Below, piece after piece: positions 35,701-43,484 of a DNA stretch of 64,000 nt. The translations under genes were made by a program, and so were the position numbers. The DNA comes from Caryophanales bacterium (lineage in GTDB: Bacteria; Bacillota; Bacilli; Exiguobacteriales; Exiguobacteriaceae), in NCBI GenBank assembly GCA_902363455.1, contig CABJAC010000004.1, positions 62,001-126,000 on the forward strand, read 5' to 3'. The notes below the pieces were generated by a model that saw only the letters and a program-made list of their open reading frames with translations, was not told the origin of the DNA and made no database searches. Numbering within the stretch: the first letter of the stretch is position 1; every line of letters begins with the position of its first letter.

Positions 35701-35932
35701 CTCCTGCCAAGTTTTCGACTTTACTTTCGAGTTCTCGACTGACTTCATCCAAGACTTGTTCCGGTGTCGCCCCCGGATAAATGGTCGTGACGGAGACTGT
35801 TGGTGTCGTGATATCCGGCAACGTTTCGAGCTTCATCGTCGTCCCGGCATAAATTCCAGCCACTGTGATAATGATGGTCAGTAACCAAAGCGCAAACTTG
35901 TTATTAACTGAAAACTGAATAATCCGCTTCAT
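32792..35932 (-). CDS. RND (AcrB/SwrC-type) multidrug/lipopeptide efflux pump
   Basis: A 1046-residue protein with 12 membrane segments in the 1+5+1+5 layout and two large extracellular loops. GAMTVAIGRVVDDSIVVIENIYR (GRVVDDSIVVIENIYR) near residue 400 holds the two proton-relay aspartates of TM4. The first loop has an odd low-complexity Ala/Gln/Pro insert of about 45 residues near 250-295. Closest in type to SwrC (YerP) of B. subtilis. It follows a tetR gene by 39 bp in one operon. Confidence 0.9.
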   Translation of the reverse strand: MKRIIQFSVNNKFALWLLTIIITVAGIYAGTTMKLETLPDITTPTVSVTTIYPGATPEQVLDEVSRELESKVENLAGVDTVRSSSFQNASNLQIDYTFSTDMDEAEQKVKEALANVELPEGAQEPQVSRISFDAFPVIGFAVSDEKRSLSDLTKLVENELQPKLEGIEGAQTVQIAGQEIRRIEIRFDEKKLQQYGLTEENAKQLIQANDSRLALGLYELGDQEQAVVLDGKVTTVNELKNLRLPYTPQSAASGQAPEATTGQAPVQAAPAQTQEAQAAAAPTQVPTVKLSQLATIEDKGIEESISRSNGERSIGVQVTKSQDANTVEVVNAVKETIQDFEKENNSAKASVTLDQGKPIEESVSTMISKALIGALFAVIIILLFLRNIKSTIIAVISIPLSLLMAILVLKQLDISLNIMTLGAMTVAIGRVVDDSIVVIENIYRRLTDPAEPLKGKALIIDATREVFIPVASSTIVTIAVFLPLGFVTGFVGELFLPFALTVVFALFASLIVAVTVVPMFADSLFKRGKAPKPEKEEGGRLANWYRGVLNWSLNHKLVVFGLAVLLLVGSFALVPAIGVNFLNQESEKTFYVTYNPKPGQTLEDSLKAADQAEAYFDKQDNIDNLQFTVGGENPLNPGNTKQAVFIAQYDPDTADFADVKQQTIKQLNKDIPTGEWKEQDFSGGAASSGVSYSVYANSIEDLQTMTPKFVKAIEGESKYVRKVTTDLKESYTQYTFEVDQQKAAEFGVSTAQLAQGIANVQGEEKPLSTIKVDGKELDVIVPNEQTTYDSINDLQKTDVTTPLGVRKLSDFVSVKKGTTPDSLSERDGKLVATVTAELKTDKATEASQAIDQSVKKIDLPTGVSYKAGGVTEQIQESFTQLGLAMAAAVAIVYLVLVITFGGASTPLVILFSLPFAIIGGLLALLITGETISVSSLIGALMLIGIVVTNAIVLIDRVIHKEAEGLSTREALLDAAGTRLRPILMTALATIGALSPLALGLEGGALISKGLGVTVIGGLTSSTLLTLLIVPIVYEFLARFRKKKSMD

Positions 35933-35971
35933 GGTAAGGTTTCGCCTTCTCTCTTCTTTTTCAAGTTATTC

Positions 35972-36535
35972 TTATTTTTCTGGTGCTTGATCGATCTTCC
36001 GTGCTTGTTCCAGTAAACGTTGGATTAGCTGTTGTCGAAGTTTTGGTTCCGGTTGTCCAAACTGAAAATGTTCCGACATCTTTAAACCATCCAACGTAAA
36101 CCGAATCATCATCCCGTCTACAGGATCCGCCTGATCCATTAATTGATCAAAAAATCGGTAGACCTGTTTTTTTCGTTCTTCAACAAATGCTGCATTTTCT
36201 TTCAGCAGAGACAATAAAAACAATACGGTATCAATGTCGAGACAGAACTCTTCATCACGCCGCGCCTGCAACAAAACAAAAGCTTCCATCGGACCAGCGC
36301 CTTGCTCACGGTATACTTGATATTGTTGAAACTGTCGTGTTTCTTGTTCCTCGATCACACCCATCAGCAATTCTTCTTTCGAAGCAAAGTGATACAACAA
36401 TCCACCTTTTGAGACATTCGCTTGTTTTGCCACTTCTTCCAGTGTCAATTGCGGAAACCCGCGGGTAAGCATGATTTGAACCGTCGCATCCGTAATTCGA
36501 CGTCGTGTTTCTAATGCTTTTGTACTGACCATCAT
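35972..36535 (-). CDS. TetR-family repressor of the RND pump
   Basis: A 187-residue regulator. The N-terminal helix-turn-helix TLEEVAKQANVSKGGLLYHF is followed by a helical ligand domain. Two consecutive ATG codons are possible starts (36535 and 36532); the second has the better spacing from AAAGGAGAG. First gene of an operon with the RND pump. A perfect palindrome overlaps the inferred transcription start, so it very likely represses itself and the pump. Confidence 0.9.
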   Translation of the reverse strand: MMVSTKALETRRRITDATVQIMLTRGFPQLTLEEVAKQANVSKGGLLYHFASKEELLMGVIEEQETRQFQQYQVYREQGAGPMEAFVLLQARRDEEFCLDIDTVLFLLSLLKENAAFVEERKKQVYRFFDQLMDQADPVDGMMIRFTLDGLKMSEHFQFGQPEPKLRQQLIQRLLEQARKIDQAPEK

Positions 36536-36557
36536 CCCTCTCCTTTCTTTTTGCTAT

Positions 36558-36571
36558 ACCGTCCGGACGGT
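36558..36571. promoter_or_regulatory. TetR operator
   Basis: ACCGTCCGGACGGT is a perfect 14-bp palindrome. It lies just downstream of the inferred start point of the tetR-RND operon, a standard repressor position. Confidence 0.75.
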
Positions 36572-36581
36572 TTATTTTTTA

Positions 36582-36610
36582 AATATACAAATTTCTTTTC
36601 CATTTTGCAA
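36582..36610 (-). promoter_or_regulatory. Promoter of tetR-RND operon
   Basis: -35 TTGCAA (36605-36610), 17-bp spacer, -10 TATATT (36582-36587) on the minus strand. Confidence 0.7.
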
Positions 36611-36621
36611 GTCGGAATCCA

Positions 36622-36637
36622 TGTTTCACGTGAAACT
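36622..36637. other. parS site (ParB/Spo0J binding)
   Basis: TGTTTCACGTGAAACT matches the parS consensus TGTTNCACGTGAAACA at 15 of 16 positions and contains the full 14-bp palindromic core GTTTCACGTGAAAC. In Bacillales, parS sites nucleate ParB and SMC loading and cluster around the replication origin. It lies in an intergenic gap just upstream of the tetR promoter. Confidence 0.75.
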
Positions 36638-36671
36638 AGTTACCTCAAGCAGACCGGACAGTCCAGACAAA

Positions 36672-36714
36672 AAGAAGTTCACCGGCTCTCTTTAAGATCA
36701 AGAACCGGGAAACT
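36672..36714 (-). terminator. Terminator after proC-like gene
   Basis: Imperfect stem AAGTTTCCCGGTT / AGCCGGTGAACTT followed by CTTTTTG on the minus strand. Confidence 0.5.
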
Positions 36715-36727
36715 TCCCAAATAACTA

Positions 36728-37495
36728 TTAGTTCTCTTCACGGGCACTTTCCATCAAAGCTGCATGCATCGCTTCTGATAACTGATGTTCACGTAAGACA
36801 TGCACCCCACGATCCGTCGGTCCTCCAGGAGCTGCCACATCTTGAATCAATTCTGCTGTCGGACGTTCTTCATGCAACAGTAATTCCGCCGAACCTTTCA
36901 TGGCTTGTGCAATAATTCGTCGTGCAACGGATTCATTAAAACCAGCTTTCGTTAACACCGGTGTCATCGCACCGACGATTTCATAGAAGAAAGCGGGACT
37001 GCATCCGGCTGCTGCCATCAAATACGGCATGGTCGAAGCATCCGTTTCAACCGTTTCACCCACTCGTTCAAACAACGCCGTTGCTTGTCGCTTCTTGATG
37101 TCAGAAATATGATCGCCGAACCAAAGGCCGGTCATGCCCGTTCGAAAGGCGACAGGAGTATTCGGCATCGCACAAACCGCGCCACATGTCACATGTGCTT
37201 CAATCTCAGCGGGTGTGATGTGGGCTGCGACGGACACGACAAGCTGGTTCGTCCAAGTATGTTGTTTGACATAGTCCAAGACTCCATCCGGTTGCATTGC
37301 TAAAACCACGACATCAAATTGATCGACTTGTTCTTCCGCTGTCGTCCGGACGCCGTATTGTGTTGCTAATACATCCAGACGCACCCGGTCCGTTCGATTG
37401 GTCATTGTGATCATTTGAGGCGATATACCAGAAGCAATCCACCCTTTGACTAAGGATTCACTCATCGAACCCGCCCCTACCATTAAAATGTTCAT
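36728..37495 (-). CDS. proC: Pyrroline-5-carboxylate reductase family protein
   Basis: A 255-residue protein. MVGAGSMSESLVKGW is the NAD(P)-binding loop, VVLAMQPDGV and AMPNTPVAFRTGMTGL (near 110-125) are P5CR landmarks, and AAPGGPTDRGVHVL near 220-235 replaces the usual PGGTTxxG. It likely reduces P5C to proline. Bacillales carry several paralogues, and the altered final motif makes a paralogue or changed substrate possible. I start at the second ATG because GGGAGGA abuts the first. Confidence 0.78.
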   Translation of the reverse strand: MNILMVGAGSMSESLVKGWIASGISPQMITMTNRTDRVRLDVLATQYGVRTTAEEQVDQFDVVVLAMQPDGVLDYVKQHTWTNQLVVSVAAHITPAEIEAHVTCGAVCAMPNTPVAFRTGMTGLWFGDHISDIKKRQATALFERVGETVETDASTMPYLMAAAGCSPAFFYEIVGAMTPVLTKAGFNESVARRIIAQAMKGSAELLLHEERPTAELIQDVAAPGGPTDRGVHVLREHQLSEAMHAALMESAREEN

Positions 37496-37513
37496 TTTCA
37501 TTCCTCCCAACAA

Positions 37514-37542
37514 AAAAAGGACCAGTCGCTGCTGGTCCTTTT
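37514..37542 (-). terminator. Terminator after CBS-ACT gene location (upstream of proC)
   Basis: Stem AAAAGGACCAG / CTGGTCCTTTT with a 6-base loop; on the minus strand the second arm runs into seven T residues. It ends the CBS-ACT transcript. Confidence 0.75.
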
Positions 37543-37556
37543 GGATTTCCTAGTCA

Positions 37557-38195
37557 TTATACACGAACGGCTAAATCTTCGACAGCGACGACACGCAGCC
37601 CTTTTTCATTCAACTTCTTGACGATTTTCTTTTTCGTTTTGTCATCACAATCTATCGGCAACGTGATCAAGACACGACGCATGACACTACTTTTTGCATC
37701 CAGTGTCATGAGGCTTGCGACCGTCGAGTACTTATTGACGATTTTGGCGATTTTTTCAAGCGCTCCTTTTTGTTCACTGAGTGCTACCGTTAAAACGTAA
37801 CTTCCCGAATCACGATTCCATGCTTCTTCCAGCATGCCAAGCATCTTTCCGTGCGGCAAGATGCCGAAGAACTGACCATCGTCATTTAAGACAGCGATGT
37901 AAGGCAATTCTTTAATGGAGAAAAAGACTTCAAAGAAGTTGCTTCCCGTATAGATGAACTTGGTCGTATTCTTAATCAATGTCATGACATTATCGTCCAA
38001 ACTGCCGCCGTTCATGCCGTGACGATAGATGTGCATCTTGTAGATGTTCCCCTTGAACTGTTGACCGGATTGGTCCAAAACAGGTACACAACGATATCCC
38101 GTTTCTTCCAACGTCTGTAACGCTTCACGGAGCGTGGCTGTTTCTGATACTTTGACACACTGGTGTTTCGGAATGCATAAACTTTGAACGAGCAT
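37557..38195 (-). CDS. CBS-pair plus ACT domain protein
   Basis: A 212-residue soluble protein. Two CBS motifs fill about residues 1-125 (REALQTLEETGYRCVPVLD and ELPYIAVLNDDGQFFGILPHG), followed by an ACT-like domain (SYVLTVALSEQKGALEKIAK) at 130-212. The architecture recalls Listeria CbpA, a c-di-AMP-binding protein, so a nucleotide-sensing role is plausible but unproved. The first CBS has an unusual insertion (KMHIYRHGMNGG). Single-gene unit. Confidence 0.7.
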   Translation of the reverse strand: MLVQSLCIPKHQCVKVSETATLREALQTLEETGYRCVPVLDQSGQQFKGNIYKMHIYRHGMNGGSLDDNVMTLIKNTTKFIYTGSNFFEVFFSIKELPYIAVLNDDGQFFGILPHGKMLGMLEEAWNRDSGSYVLTVALSEQKGALEKIAKIVNKYSTVASLMTLDAKSSVMRRVLITLPIDCDDKTKKKIVKKLNEKGLRVVAVEDLAVRV

Positions 38196-38408
38196 ACAAA
38201 ACGTCCTCCTCTTTCCTCTTCATGGTTCTGACTGAAATACTTATCGTCCTACTTAGCTTATCATTCGCTTTTGGTCCTTGTTTTCCTGCTTTCCTTCTAT
38301 TCCCTTCTCAACAACAACCGAAAACACAAATTAACTGTAGAATCACGAATAAATACCTATGATTCAGAAGATTTTCAATTCATTATTAAATCAGCAATCT
38401 CTTTTATA

Positions 38409-38435
38409 TTAAGATTTATTAAGATTTCGTAAAGA
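38409..38435 (+). promoter_or_regulatory. Pho-box-like direct repeats upstream of DUF47-pit operon
   Basis: TTAAGA at 38409-38414 and 38419-38424 and TAAAGA at 38430-38435 form three repeats at 10-11-bp spacing. That is the helical phasing of PhoP sites in Bacillus (consensus TTAACA-like). A -10 TACAAT (38457-38462) follows with no -35. The repeats would sit at about -60 to -35. The G in place of C weakens the match. The remaining sequence from 38196 to 38535 shows no gene. Confidence 0.4.
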
Positions 38436-38535
38436 AGAGCCATAGTTGTATTCTTTTACAATAGCGTCTGATACAATCGAACTCGTGAAGTCGCTTCACT
38501 ATTCTATTCTTGTTCTTAATATGGAGGCAGAAGAA

Positions 38536-39153
38536 ATGTTCAGTAAAAAACAAGATCCATTCGCAGTGAAATTATCTGAGATTGCAGGACACCTGAAACA
38601 AACGTCACAATTTTTCGTAGACTTTAAAATTAATGGAATTGCCGATGTTAAAGAATTCGCCCATAAAGTAAAAGATTTCGAAACAGCTGGTGATGATTTG
38701 ATGCACCAACTCATCATTGATTTAAACAATGCTTTCATTACACCAATCGACCGTGAAGATTTATTGGCACTTGCTAATTCTCTTGATGACGTCCTCGATG
38801 GTTTTGAAGAATGTTCAGCCATTTTTGAAATTTATAATATCGTACAAGCAGACGAGCACATGATTCGATTCGTCGATGAGATCCACCTTGCTGTCAACGA
38901 ACTCGCTTTAGCGATGGACCTGTTGGTTGCCCGTAAACTTCAACCGATGCGTGAACACGTCATCAAAGTAAAAGAACAGGAAACGATTTGTGATAACTTA
39001 CGTCGTAAGTCGATCAAAGCCTTGTTCGCTACAGAAACTGATCCAATTAAAATCATCCAATACAAAGAAATTTATGAATCGCTCGAATCAATCGCCGATT
39101 ACTGCCAAGATGCAGCTAACGTCATTGAAACGATCATCATGAAAAACGCATAA
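38536..39153 (+). CDS. DUF47 (PhoU-like) protein, partner of PiT transporter
   Basis: A 205-residue helical protein of the DUF47/YkaA family (PhoU-like fold). ETAGDDLMHQLIIDLNNAFITPIDREDLLALANSLDD (ITPIDREDLLALANSLDD near residues 70-88) is the family signature. It is thought to regulate the linked PiT phosphate transporter. The start is the ATG eight bases after GGAGG, 30 codons inside the open frame. The pit gene follows after 16 bp. Confidence 0.9.
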   Translation: MFSKKQDPFAVKLSEIAGHLKQTSQFFVDFKINGIADVKEFAHKVKDFETAGDDLMHQLIIDLNNAFITPIDREDLLALANSLDDVLDGFEECSAIFEIYNIVQADEHMIRFVDEIHLAVNELALAMDLLVARKLQPMREHVIKVKEQETICDNLRRKSIKALFATETDPIKIIQYKEIYESLESIADYCQDAANVIETIIMKNA

Positions 39154-39169
39154 GTGAGGAGCTAACGAG

Positions 39170-40174
39170 ATGGATAGTCTGTTTATCATCACCGCCATAA
39201 TCGTGATTCTCGCACTTAGCTTCGATTTCATTAATGGTTTCCACGATACAGCGAACTCGATTGCGACTTCGGTGTCGACTCGTGCTTTGAAACCACGTCA
39301 CGCAATCATTCTTGCGGCGACGATGAACTTTTTAGGTGCCATTACGTTTACTGGTGTAGCTAAAACAATTTCTGGCGACATCGTCGATCCGTCGACACTT
39401 GAACACGGAAGTTATGTTGTCATCGCTGCGCTGCTTTCTGCCATCGCCTGGAACCTTTTGACGTGGTACTTCGGTATTCCGTCCAGTTCTTCGCACACAC
39501 TGATTGGTTCAATCGCCGGTGCTGCGATTGCCTCAGTCGGATTTGGCGGAATCGAAGCCAAAGGACTTTTGAAAATCGTCCAAGCTTTATTGATTTCACC
39601 AATCCTTGCGTTTACACTCGGTTTCATCGTGTATGCCATCTTTAAAGTAGTCTTTAAGAAGGGTAATCTGGCGAAGACGAATCGTCGCTTCCGTCACATG
39701 CAGATTGCAACAGCTGCCCTTCAGTCGTATACGCACGGAACGAATGATGCTCAAAAAGCAATGGGGATCATCACGCTTGCCCTGATCTCTTCCGGTTATC
39801 AAACGGATCATGAAGTCGCGACATGGGTTAAATTATCATGTGCGATCGCCATGGGTCTCGGAACATCAGTCGGTGGGTGGCGGATCATCAAGACCGTCGG
39901 TGGACAGATCATGAAAATCCGTCCTGTCAACGGGGTTGCGGCTGACTTAACATCTGCTGCCATCATCTTTGGTGCAACCGCGATTCACTTGCCTGTCTCA
40001 ACAACACACGTCATTTCTTCTGCGATTCTTGGTGTTGGTACATCACACCGGAAAAAAGGAGTTAAATGGGGTACGGCACAGCGGATGTTGATTACATGGG
40101 TTATCACATTGCCGATTTCAATGGCAGTGGCGGCGCTCATCTATTACATTCTTGACTTCTTTTTCATTAAATAA
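39170..40174 (+). CDS. pit: PiT-family inorganic phosphate transporter
   Basis: A 334-residue protein with about ten membrane segments and the duplicated PiT signature: DFINGFHDTANSIATSV near residues 16-32 and TNDAQKAMGI near 190-200. It takes up metal-phosphate with protons or sodium. It is co-transcribed with the DUF47 gene. Start supported by GAGGAGC. The Pho-box-like repeats upstream suggest phosphate control. Confidence 0.93.
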   Translation: MDSLFIITAIIVILALSFDFINGFHDTANSIATSVSTRALKPRHAIILAATMNFLGAITFTGVAKTISGDIVDPSTLEHGSYVVIAALLSAIAWNLLTWYFGIPSSSSHTLIGSIAGAAIASVGFGGIEAKGLLKIVQALLISPILAFTLGFIVYAIFKVVFKKGNLAKTNRRFRHMQIATAALQSYTHGTNDAQKAMGIITLALISSGYQTDHEVATWVKLSCAIAMGLGTSVGGWRIIKTVGGQIMKIRPVNGVAADLTSAAIIFGATAIHLPVSTTHVISSAILGVGTSHRKKGVKWGTAQRMLITWVITLPISMAVAALIYYILDFFFIK

Positions 40175-40184
40175 TCCACGCCAG

Positions 40185-40216
40185 TCCCTTCTATACAATA
40201 TAGAAGGGATTTTTTT
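40185..40216 (+). terminator. Terminator after pit
   Basis: Perfect 11-bp stem TCCCTTCTATA / TATAGAAGGGA, CAA loop, seven T residues. Confidence 0.88.
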
Positions 40217-40307
40217 AAAATAAAGCGCCCGTAGTTGTCGCTCTGCCCATAATTCGCTATGATGGATGGCAAGAAGGAACGCTTATTTCATTTAGGAGGA
40301 ATTCCAC

Positions 40308-41123
40308 ATGACAAAACGTAAAGCCTTAACAATCGCTGGTTCTGACACGAGTGGTGGTGCCGGTATTCAAGCTGATTTAAAAACATTTCAAGAACTTGAA
40401 GTTTACGGAATGAACGCATTGACGGTCATCGTCGCTCAAGATCCTGATCATTCTTGGCACCATGCGGTGTATCCAATCGATGCCGAACTCGTCCGGACAC
40501 AAATCCACACGGTCCTTGGAGGAATTGGTGTTGATGCGATGAAGACGGGTATGCTCCCGACTGTCGAAATCATTGAAGTCGTCGCTGAAAAAATCAAATC
40601 ATCTGGCGTCAAAAACGTCGTCATTGATCCGGTCATGGTCTGCAAAGGGGAAGACGAAGTCCTCAATCCAGATACAGCTAACGCTTTACGTGATGTCCTG
40701 ACACCGCTCGCTACTGTCGTGACACCAAACGTCTTTGAAGCGGGTCAATTGTCCGGTCTCGGAAAAACACCTTCGACAATCGATGAAATGAAACTGGCAG
40801 CTGCCCGGATTCATGAAAAAGGCGCACAATACGTACTCGTCAAAGGTGGCAGCAAGATTGACCACCCACGAGCAGTTGACGTGCTTTATGACGGAAAAGA
40901 GTTTATCCTAATTGAGGACGAGCGTATTGAGACACCTTACACCCATGGAGCAGGATGCACCTACTCCGCCGCCATCACGGCTGAACTCGCAAAAGGAGCT
41001 TCCGTGGAACAAGCGGTCCGCACTGCGAAATCGTTTATCACTTCTGCGATTCGTCATTCATTCCGTTTGAATGAATATGTCGGTCCGACTGACCACGCTG
41101 CTCACCGAACAGTAACGTCTTAA
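40308..41123 (+). CDS. pdxK: Pyridoxine/pyridoxal kinase (ThiD-like PdxK)
   Basis: A 271-residue ribokinase-fold enzyme. AGSDTSGGAGIQADLKTFQE near 9-28, DAMKTGMLPT near 75, VIDPVMVCKG near 105 and GAGCTYSAAITAELAKG near 210-226 follow the sequence I recall for B. subtilis PdxK almost throughout. That ThiD paralogue salvages pyridoxal and pyridoxine. The conserved GAGC cysteine supports PdxK over hydroxymethylpyrimidine kinase. Start after AGGAGGA; own terminator. Confidence 0.92.
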   Translation: MTKRKALTIAGSDTSGGAGIQADLKTFQELEVYGMNALTVIVAQDPDHSWHHAVYPIDAELVRTQIHTVLGGIGVDAMKTGMLPTVEIIEVVAEKIKSSGVKNVVIDPVMVCKGEDEVLNPDTANALRDVLTPLATVVTPNVFEAGQLSGLGKTPSTIDEMKLAAARIHEKGAQYVLVKGGSKIDHPRAVDVLYDGKEFILIEDERIETPYTHGAGCTYSAAITAELAKGASVEQAVRTAKSFITSAIRHSFRLNEYVGPTDHAAHRTVTS

Positions 41124-41129
41124 TCGCTC

Positions 41130-41162
41130 AAGAAGTCCGCGCAACGATCGCGGACTTCTTTC
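41130..41162 (+). terminator. Terminator after pdxK
   Basis: Stem AAGAAGTCCGCG / CGCGGACTTCTT with a 7-base loop, then TCTG. Confidence 0.7.
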
Positions 41163-41183
41163 TGTATAGGAAGGGGATACACC

Positions 41184-41549
41184 ATGCAAGCACTTGATTT
41201 AACCGCTGTACAAGACTATATCGACAAGCATGCCAATACACCACTGTACGTTCACGTTGAGACGACGAACGGCGCATATGCGACCCACCAGGATCCGACG
41301 TTCCACAGTGCCGGCATGTTTTTCCGCAACGCTGAGATTACGTATGAACGTGGATTGATTACAGGAAACGGTCCATACCGGATCGGTTTGAAACTGGCAC
41401 ACGGCTGGTTGTACGGAGAAGGATTAACGGATTACGAGTTCGCCGGAGATCAGCTTTTGATTGCCGGTCATGACATCGAAGGGCGTCTTGCAATTGCCTT
41501 CGAACTCAGTCCGACCCCATTCGCTCAGGGCGCAGAGGAGGTAGAATGA
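41184..41549 (+). CDS. DUF1806 (YojF-like) protein
   Basis: A 121-residue protein matching YojF/DUF1806 in length and pattern (YVHVETTNGAYA, FFRNAEITYERG, GPYRIGLKLAHGWLYGEGL). In Bacillus yojF always precedes yojG (bshB2), as here, with overlapping stop and start. Its role in bacillithiol metabolism is by association only. Confidence 0.88.
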   Translation: MQALDLTAVQDYIDKHANTPLYVHVETTNGAYATHQDPTFHSAGMFFRNAEITYERGLITGNGPYRIGLKLAHGWLYGEGLTDYEFAGDQLLIAGHDIEGRLAIAFELSPTPFAQGAEEVE

Positions 41550-42205
41550 TGGCTTACAACGAACAAGATCATCTACTCGTCATCTTCCCTCACCCGGATG
41601 ATGAAGCCTTCAGCTCGGCTGGAACAATTATTGAACACGCTGAAAATCGGGGACCTGTTACGTATGCCTGTTTAACACTTGGAGAAATGGGACGTAATAT
41701 GGGACGTCCTGTCTTTACGAACCGTGAACAGCTCGCAACGATCCGAAAACGCGAACTGATTGCAGCATCTGAAAAAATGAAGATCTCTGATTTGCAAATG
41801 TGGGGACTACGCGACAAGACGGTCGAATTTGAAGATGAAGCAATGCTTGCGGAACGGATCGGCAAATTGATTGAACAGACCCGACCAACACGGGTGATTT
41901 CTTTTTATCCGGGATATGCCGTCCATCCGGATCACGAAGCAACGGCACGTGCCGTCGTCCGGGCGCTTCGCGCAATCGAAGAAAGTGAGCGTCCTGAATT
42001 TTTAGCGGTCGCCTTTGCCAACAATACGCGTGATGAACTCGGTGAAGGAACGTTCATCCATGATGTCAGTGCCTACACCGATCAAAAAATCGCTGCCCTT
42101 CAAGCACATGCTTCACAAACCGGCGGTCTGATGAAAGTCATCTCAGAAGACTCAAACATCCGTGATTTACTCGTTAAAGAGCGGTATTACCATTACCCGT
42201 TATGA
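41546..42205 (+). CDS. bshB2: Bacillithiol biosynthesis deacetylase BshB2
   Basis: A 219-residue PIG-L/LmbE-fold zinc deacetylase. HPDDEAFSSAGTI near residue 16 and HPDHEATARAV near 132 supply the zinc-binding His and Asp residues. It removes the acetyl group from GlcNAc-malate to give GlcN-malate, the precursor of bacillithiol. Tandem ATG codons follow GAGGAGG; the second (41549) has the better spacing. Pairing with the DUF1806 gene supports BshB2 over BshB1. Confidence 0.92.
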   Translation: MMAYNEQDHLLVIFPHPDDEAFSSAGTIIEHAENRGPVTYACLTLGEMGRNMGRPVFTNREQLATIRKRELIAASEKMKISDLQMWGLRDKTVEFEDEAMLAERIGKLIEQTRPTRVISFYPGYAVHPDHEATARAVVRALRAIEESERPEFLAVAFANNTRDELGEGTFIHDVSAYTDQKIAALQAHASQTGGLMKVISEDSNIRDLLVKERYYHYPL

Positions 42206-42211
42206 GTTCTT

Positions 42212-42248
42212 CACCCTTGGACATATTTTGGTCCAAGGGTGCTTTTTT
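42212..42248 (+). terminator. Terminator after bshB2
   Basis: Stem CACCCTTGGAC / GTCCAAGGGTG with an AT-rich loop and a CTTTTTTTG tail. Confidence 0.88.
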
Positions 42249-42320
42249 TGTCTCATGAAATCCTCGATTGTCAGTCGACTTTTGAGTCTCCTTCTGCTAG
42301 TGTGAATAGTTGAGACTGTG

Positions 42321-42360
42321 TCTCCGGAGTTCGTAACCTCCTCCGTCATAAAAACTAGGA
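42321..42360 (+). promoter_or_regulatory. preQ1-I riboswitch controlling queCDEF
   Basis: P1 stem CGGAG (42325-42329) with CTCCG (42340-42344) encloses a TTCGTAAC-type loop, followed by ATAAAAACTAGGA. This is the class I preQ1 aptamer layout, with the A-rich tail folding back into P1 and CTAGG forming the pseudoknot. No terminator follows, and the tail leads straight into the GGAAG ribosome binding site of queC, so translational control is likely. Confidence 0.85.
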
Positions 42361-42375
42361 ATGGAAGTGTACATT

Positions 42376-43032
42376 ATGAAAAATGAACGTGCTCTTGTCG
42401 TCTTCAGTGGCGGTCAAGATTCGACGACCTGCCTGTTTCAGGCACTCGCCGATTATTCGCAGGTTGAAGTCGTTACCTTCAACTATGGACAGCGTCATGC
42501 CGCAGAACTTGACGTTGCCCGCACGATTGCATCCGAACTCGGTGTGAAACACCATGAGCTCGACCTCTCGCTCCTCAGTCAATTAACAAGTAATTCGTTG
42601 ACTGACCACTCACAATCGATCACGACGAATGAAGACGGATTGCCTTCTACGTTTGTAGACGGCCGGAATCATTTGTTCCTGTCTTTCGCAGCTGTCCTCG
42701 CAAAAGGACGCGGAATTCGCCATATCATCACCGGTGTTTGCGAAACGGACTTTTCCGGTTATCCCGACTGTCGTGATTCCTTCATCAAGTCACTGAACGT
42801 GACCCTTAACCTCGCGATGGATTATCCATTCGTGATTCATACTCCGCTCATGTGGCTCGACAAAAAAGAGACATGGGCATTAGCTGATTCACTTGGCGCA
42901 TTTGATTTTGTCCGCGAGCGGACATTGACGTGTTACAACGGAATCATCGGAGACGGCTGCGGCGATTGCCCGGCATGTGAATTACGGAAAAAAGGCTTAG
43001 ATGCCTACATCGAGGAGGTCCAACATACATGA
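42376..43032 (+). CDS. queC: 7-cyano-7-deazaguanine synthase
   Basis: A 218-residue PP-loop enzyme. SGGQDSTTC near residue 11 is the ATP pyrophosphatase motif. The C-terminal [16 protein letters not shown] carries the four zinc cysteines. It converts carboxy-deazaguanine to preQ0. I start at the ATG at 42376, which has GGAAG upstream; the ATG at 42361 abuts the aptamer. First gene of queC-queD-queE-queF. Confidence 0.95.
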   Translation: MKNERALVVFSGGQDSTTCLFQALADYSQVEVVTFNYGQRHAAELDVARTIASELGVKHHELDLSLLSQLTSNSLTDHSQSITTNEDGLPSTFVDGRNHLFLSFAAVLAKGRGIRHIITGVCETDFSGYPDCRDSFIKSLNVTLNLAMDYPFVIHTPLMWLDKKETWALADSLGAFDFVRERTLTCYNGIIGDGCGDCPACELRKKGLDAYIEEVQHT

Positions 43033-43484
43033 AATTCAATTATGAAGCACCCGAAACAGTCGAACGTCCGACGGGCGACTCGCTTATTTATACAAAATCA
43101 CGTGTCATGATCGTTAAAAAATTGACGTTTGACGCAGCGCACCATCTGTATGACTACGACGGCAAATGCCGGGCTTTGCACGGTCATACGTACCATATCG
43201 ATCTTGGGATCAGCGGATTTCTCGATCACCGCGGGATGACACTCGACTTTGGCGATTTGAAAAAGATTTTTAAAGAACACCTTGAACCGTTGCTCGATCA
43301 CCGGTATTTGAACGAATCGCTTCCTTACATGAATACGACGGCTGAAAATATGTCGGCCTGGATTTTTGAGACGCTCGGAAAACATTTGCCGGACGAACGT
43401 GGTTTGCGTGTCGAGTTCGTCAAACTGTACGAAACACCAACTGCTTTTGCGGAAGTCCGCCGGGAATGGATGCTTGAGTCATGA
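43029..43484 (+). CDS. queD: 6-carboxy-tetrahydropterin synthase
   Basis: A 151-residue PTPS-family enzyme. The zinc-binding histidines lie in FDAAHHL and LHGHTYH, and the catalytic cysteine in GKCRALHGH. It converts dihydroneopterin triphosphate to carboxy-tetrahydropterin. It overlaps queC and queE by 4 bases each, so translation is coupled. It has an N-terminal extension of about 25 residues before the core. Confidence 0.94.
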   Translation: MKFNYEAPETVERPTGDSLIYTKSRVMIVKKLTFDAAHHLYDYDGKCRALHGHTYHIDLGISGFLDHRGMTLDFGDLKKIFKEHLEPLLDHRYLNESLPYMNTTAENMSAWIFETLGKHLPDERGLRVEFVKLYETPTAFAEVRREWMLES

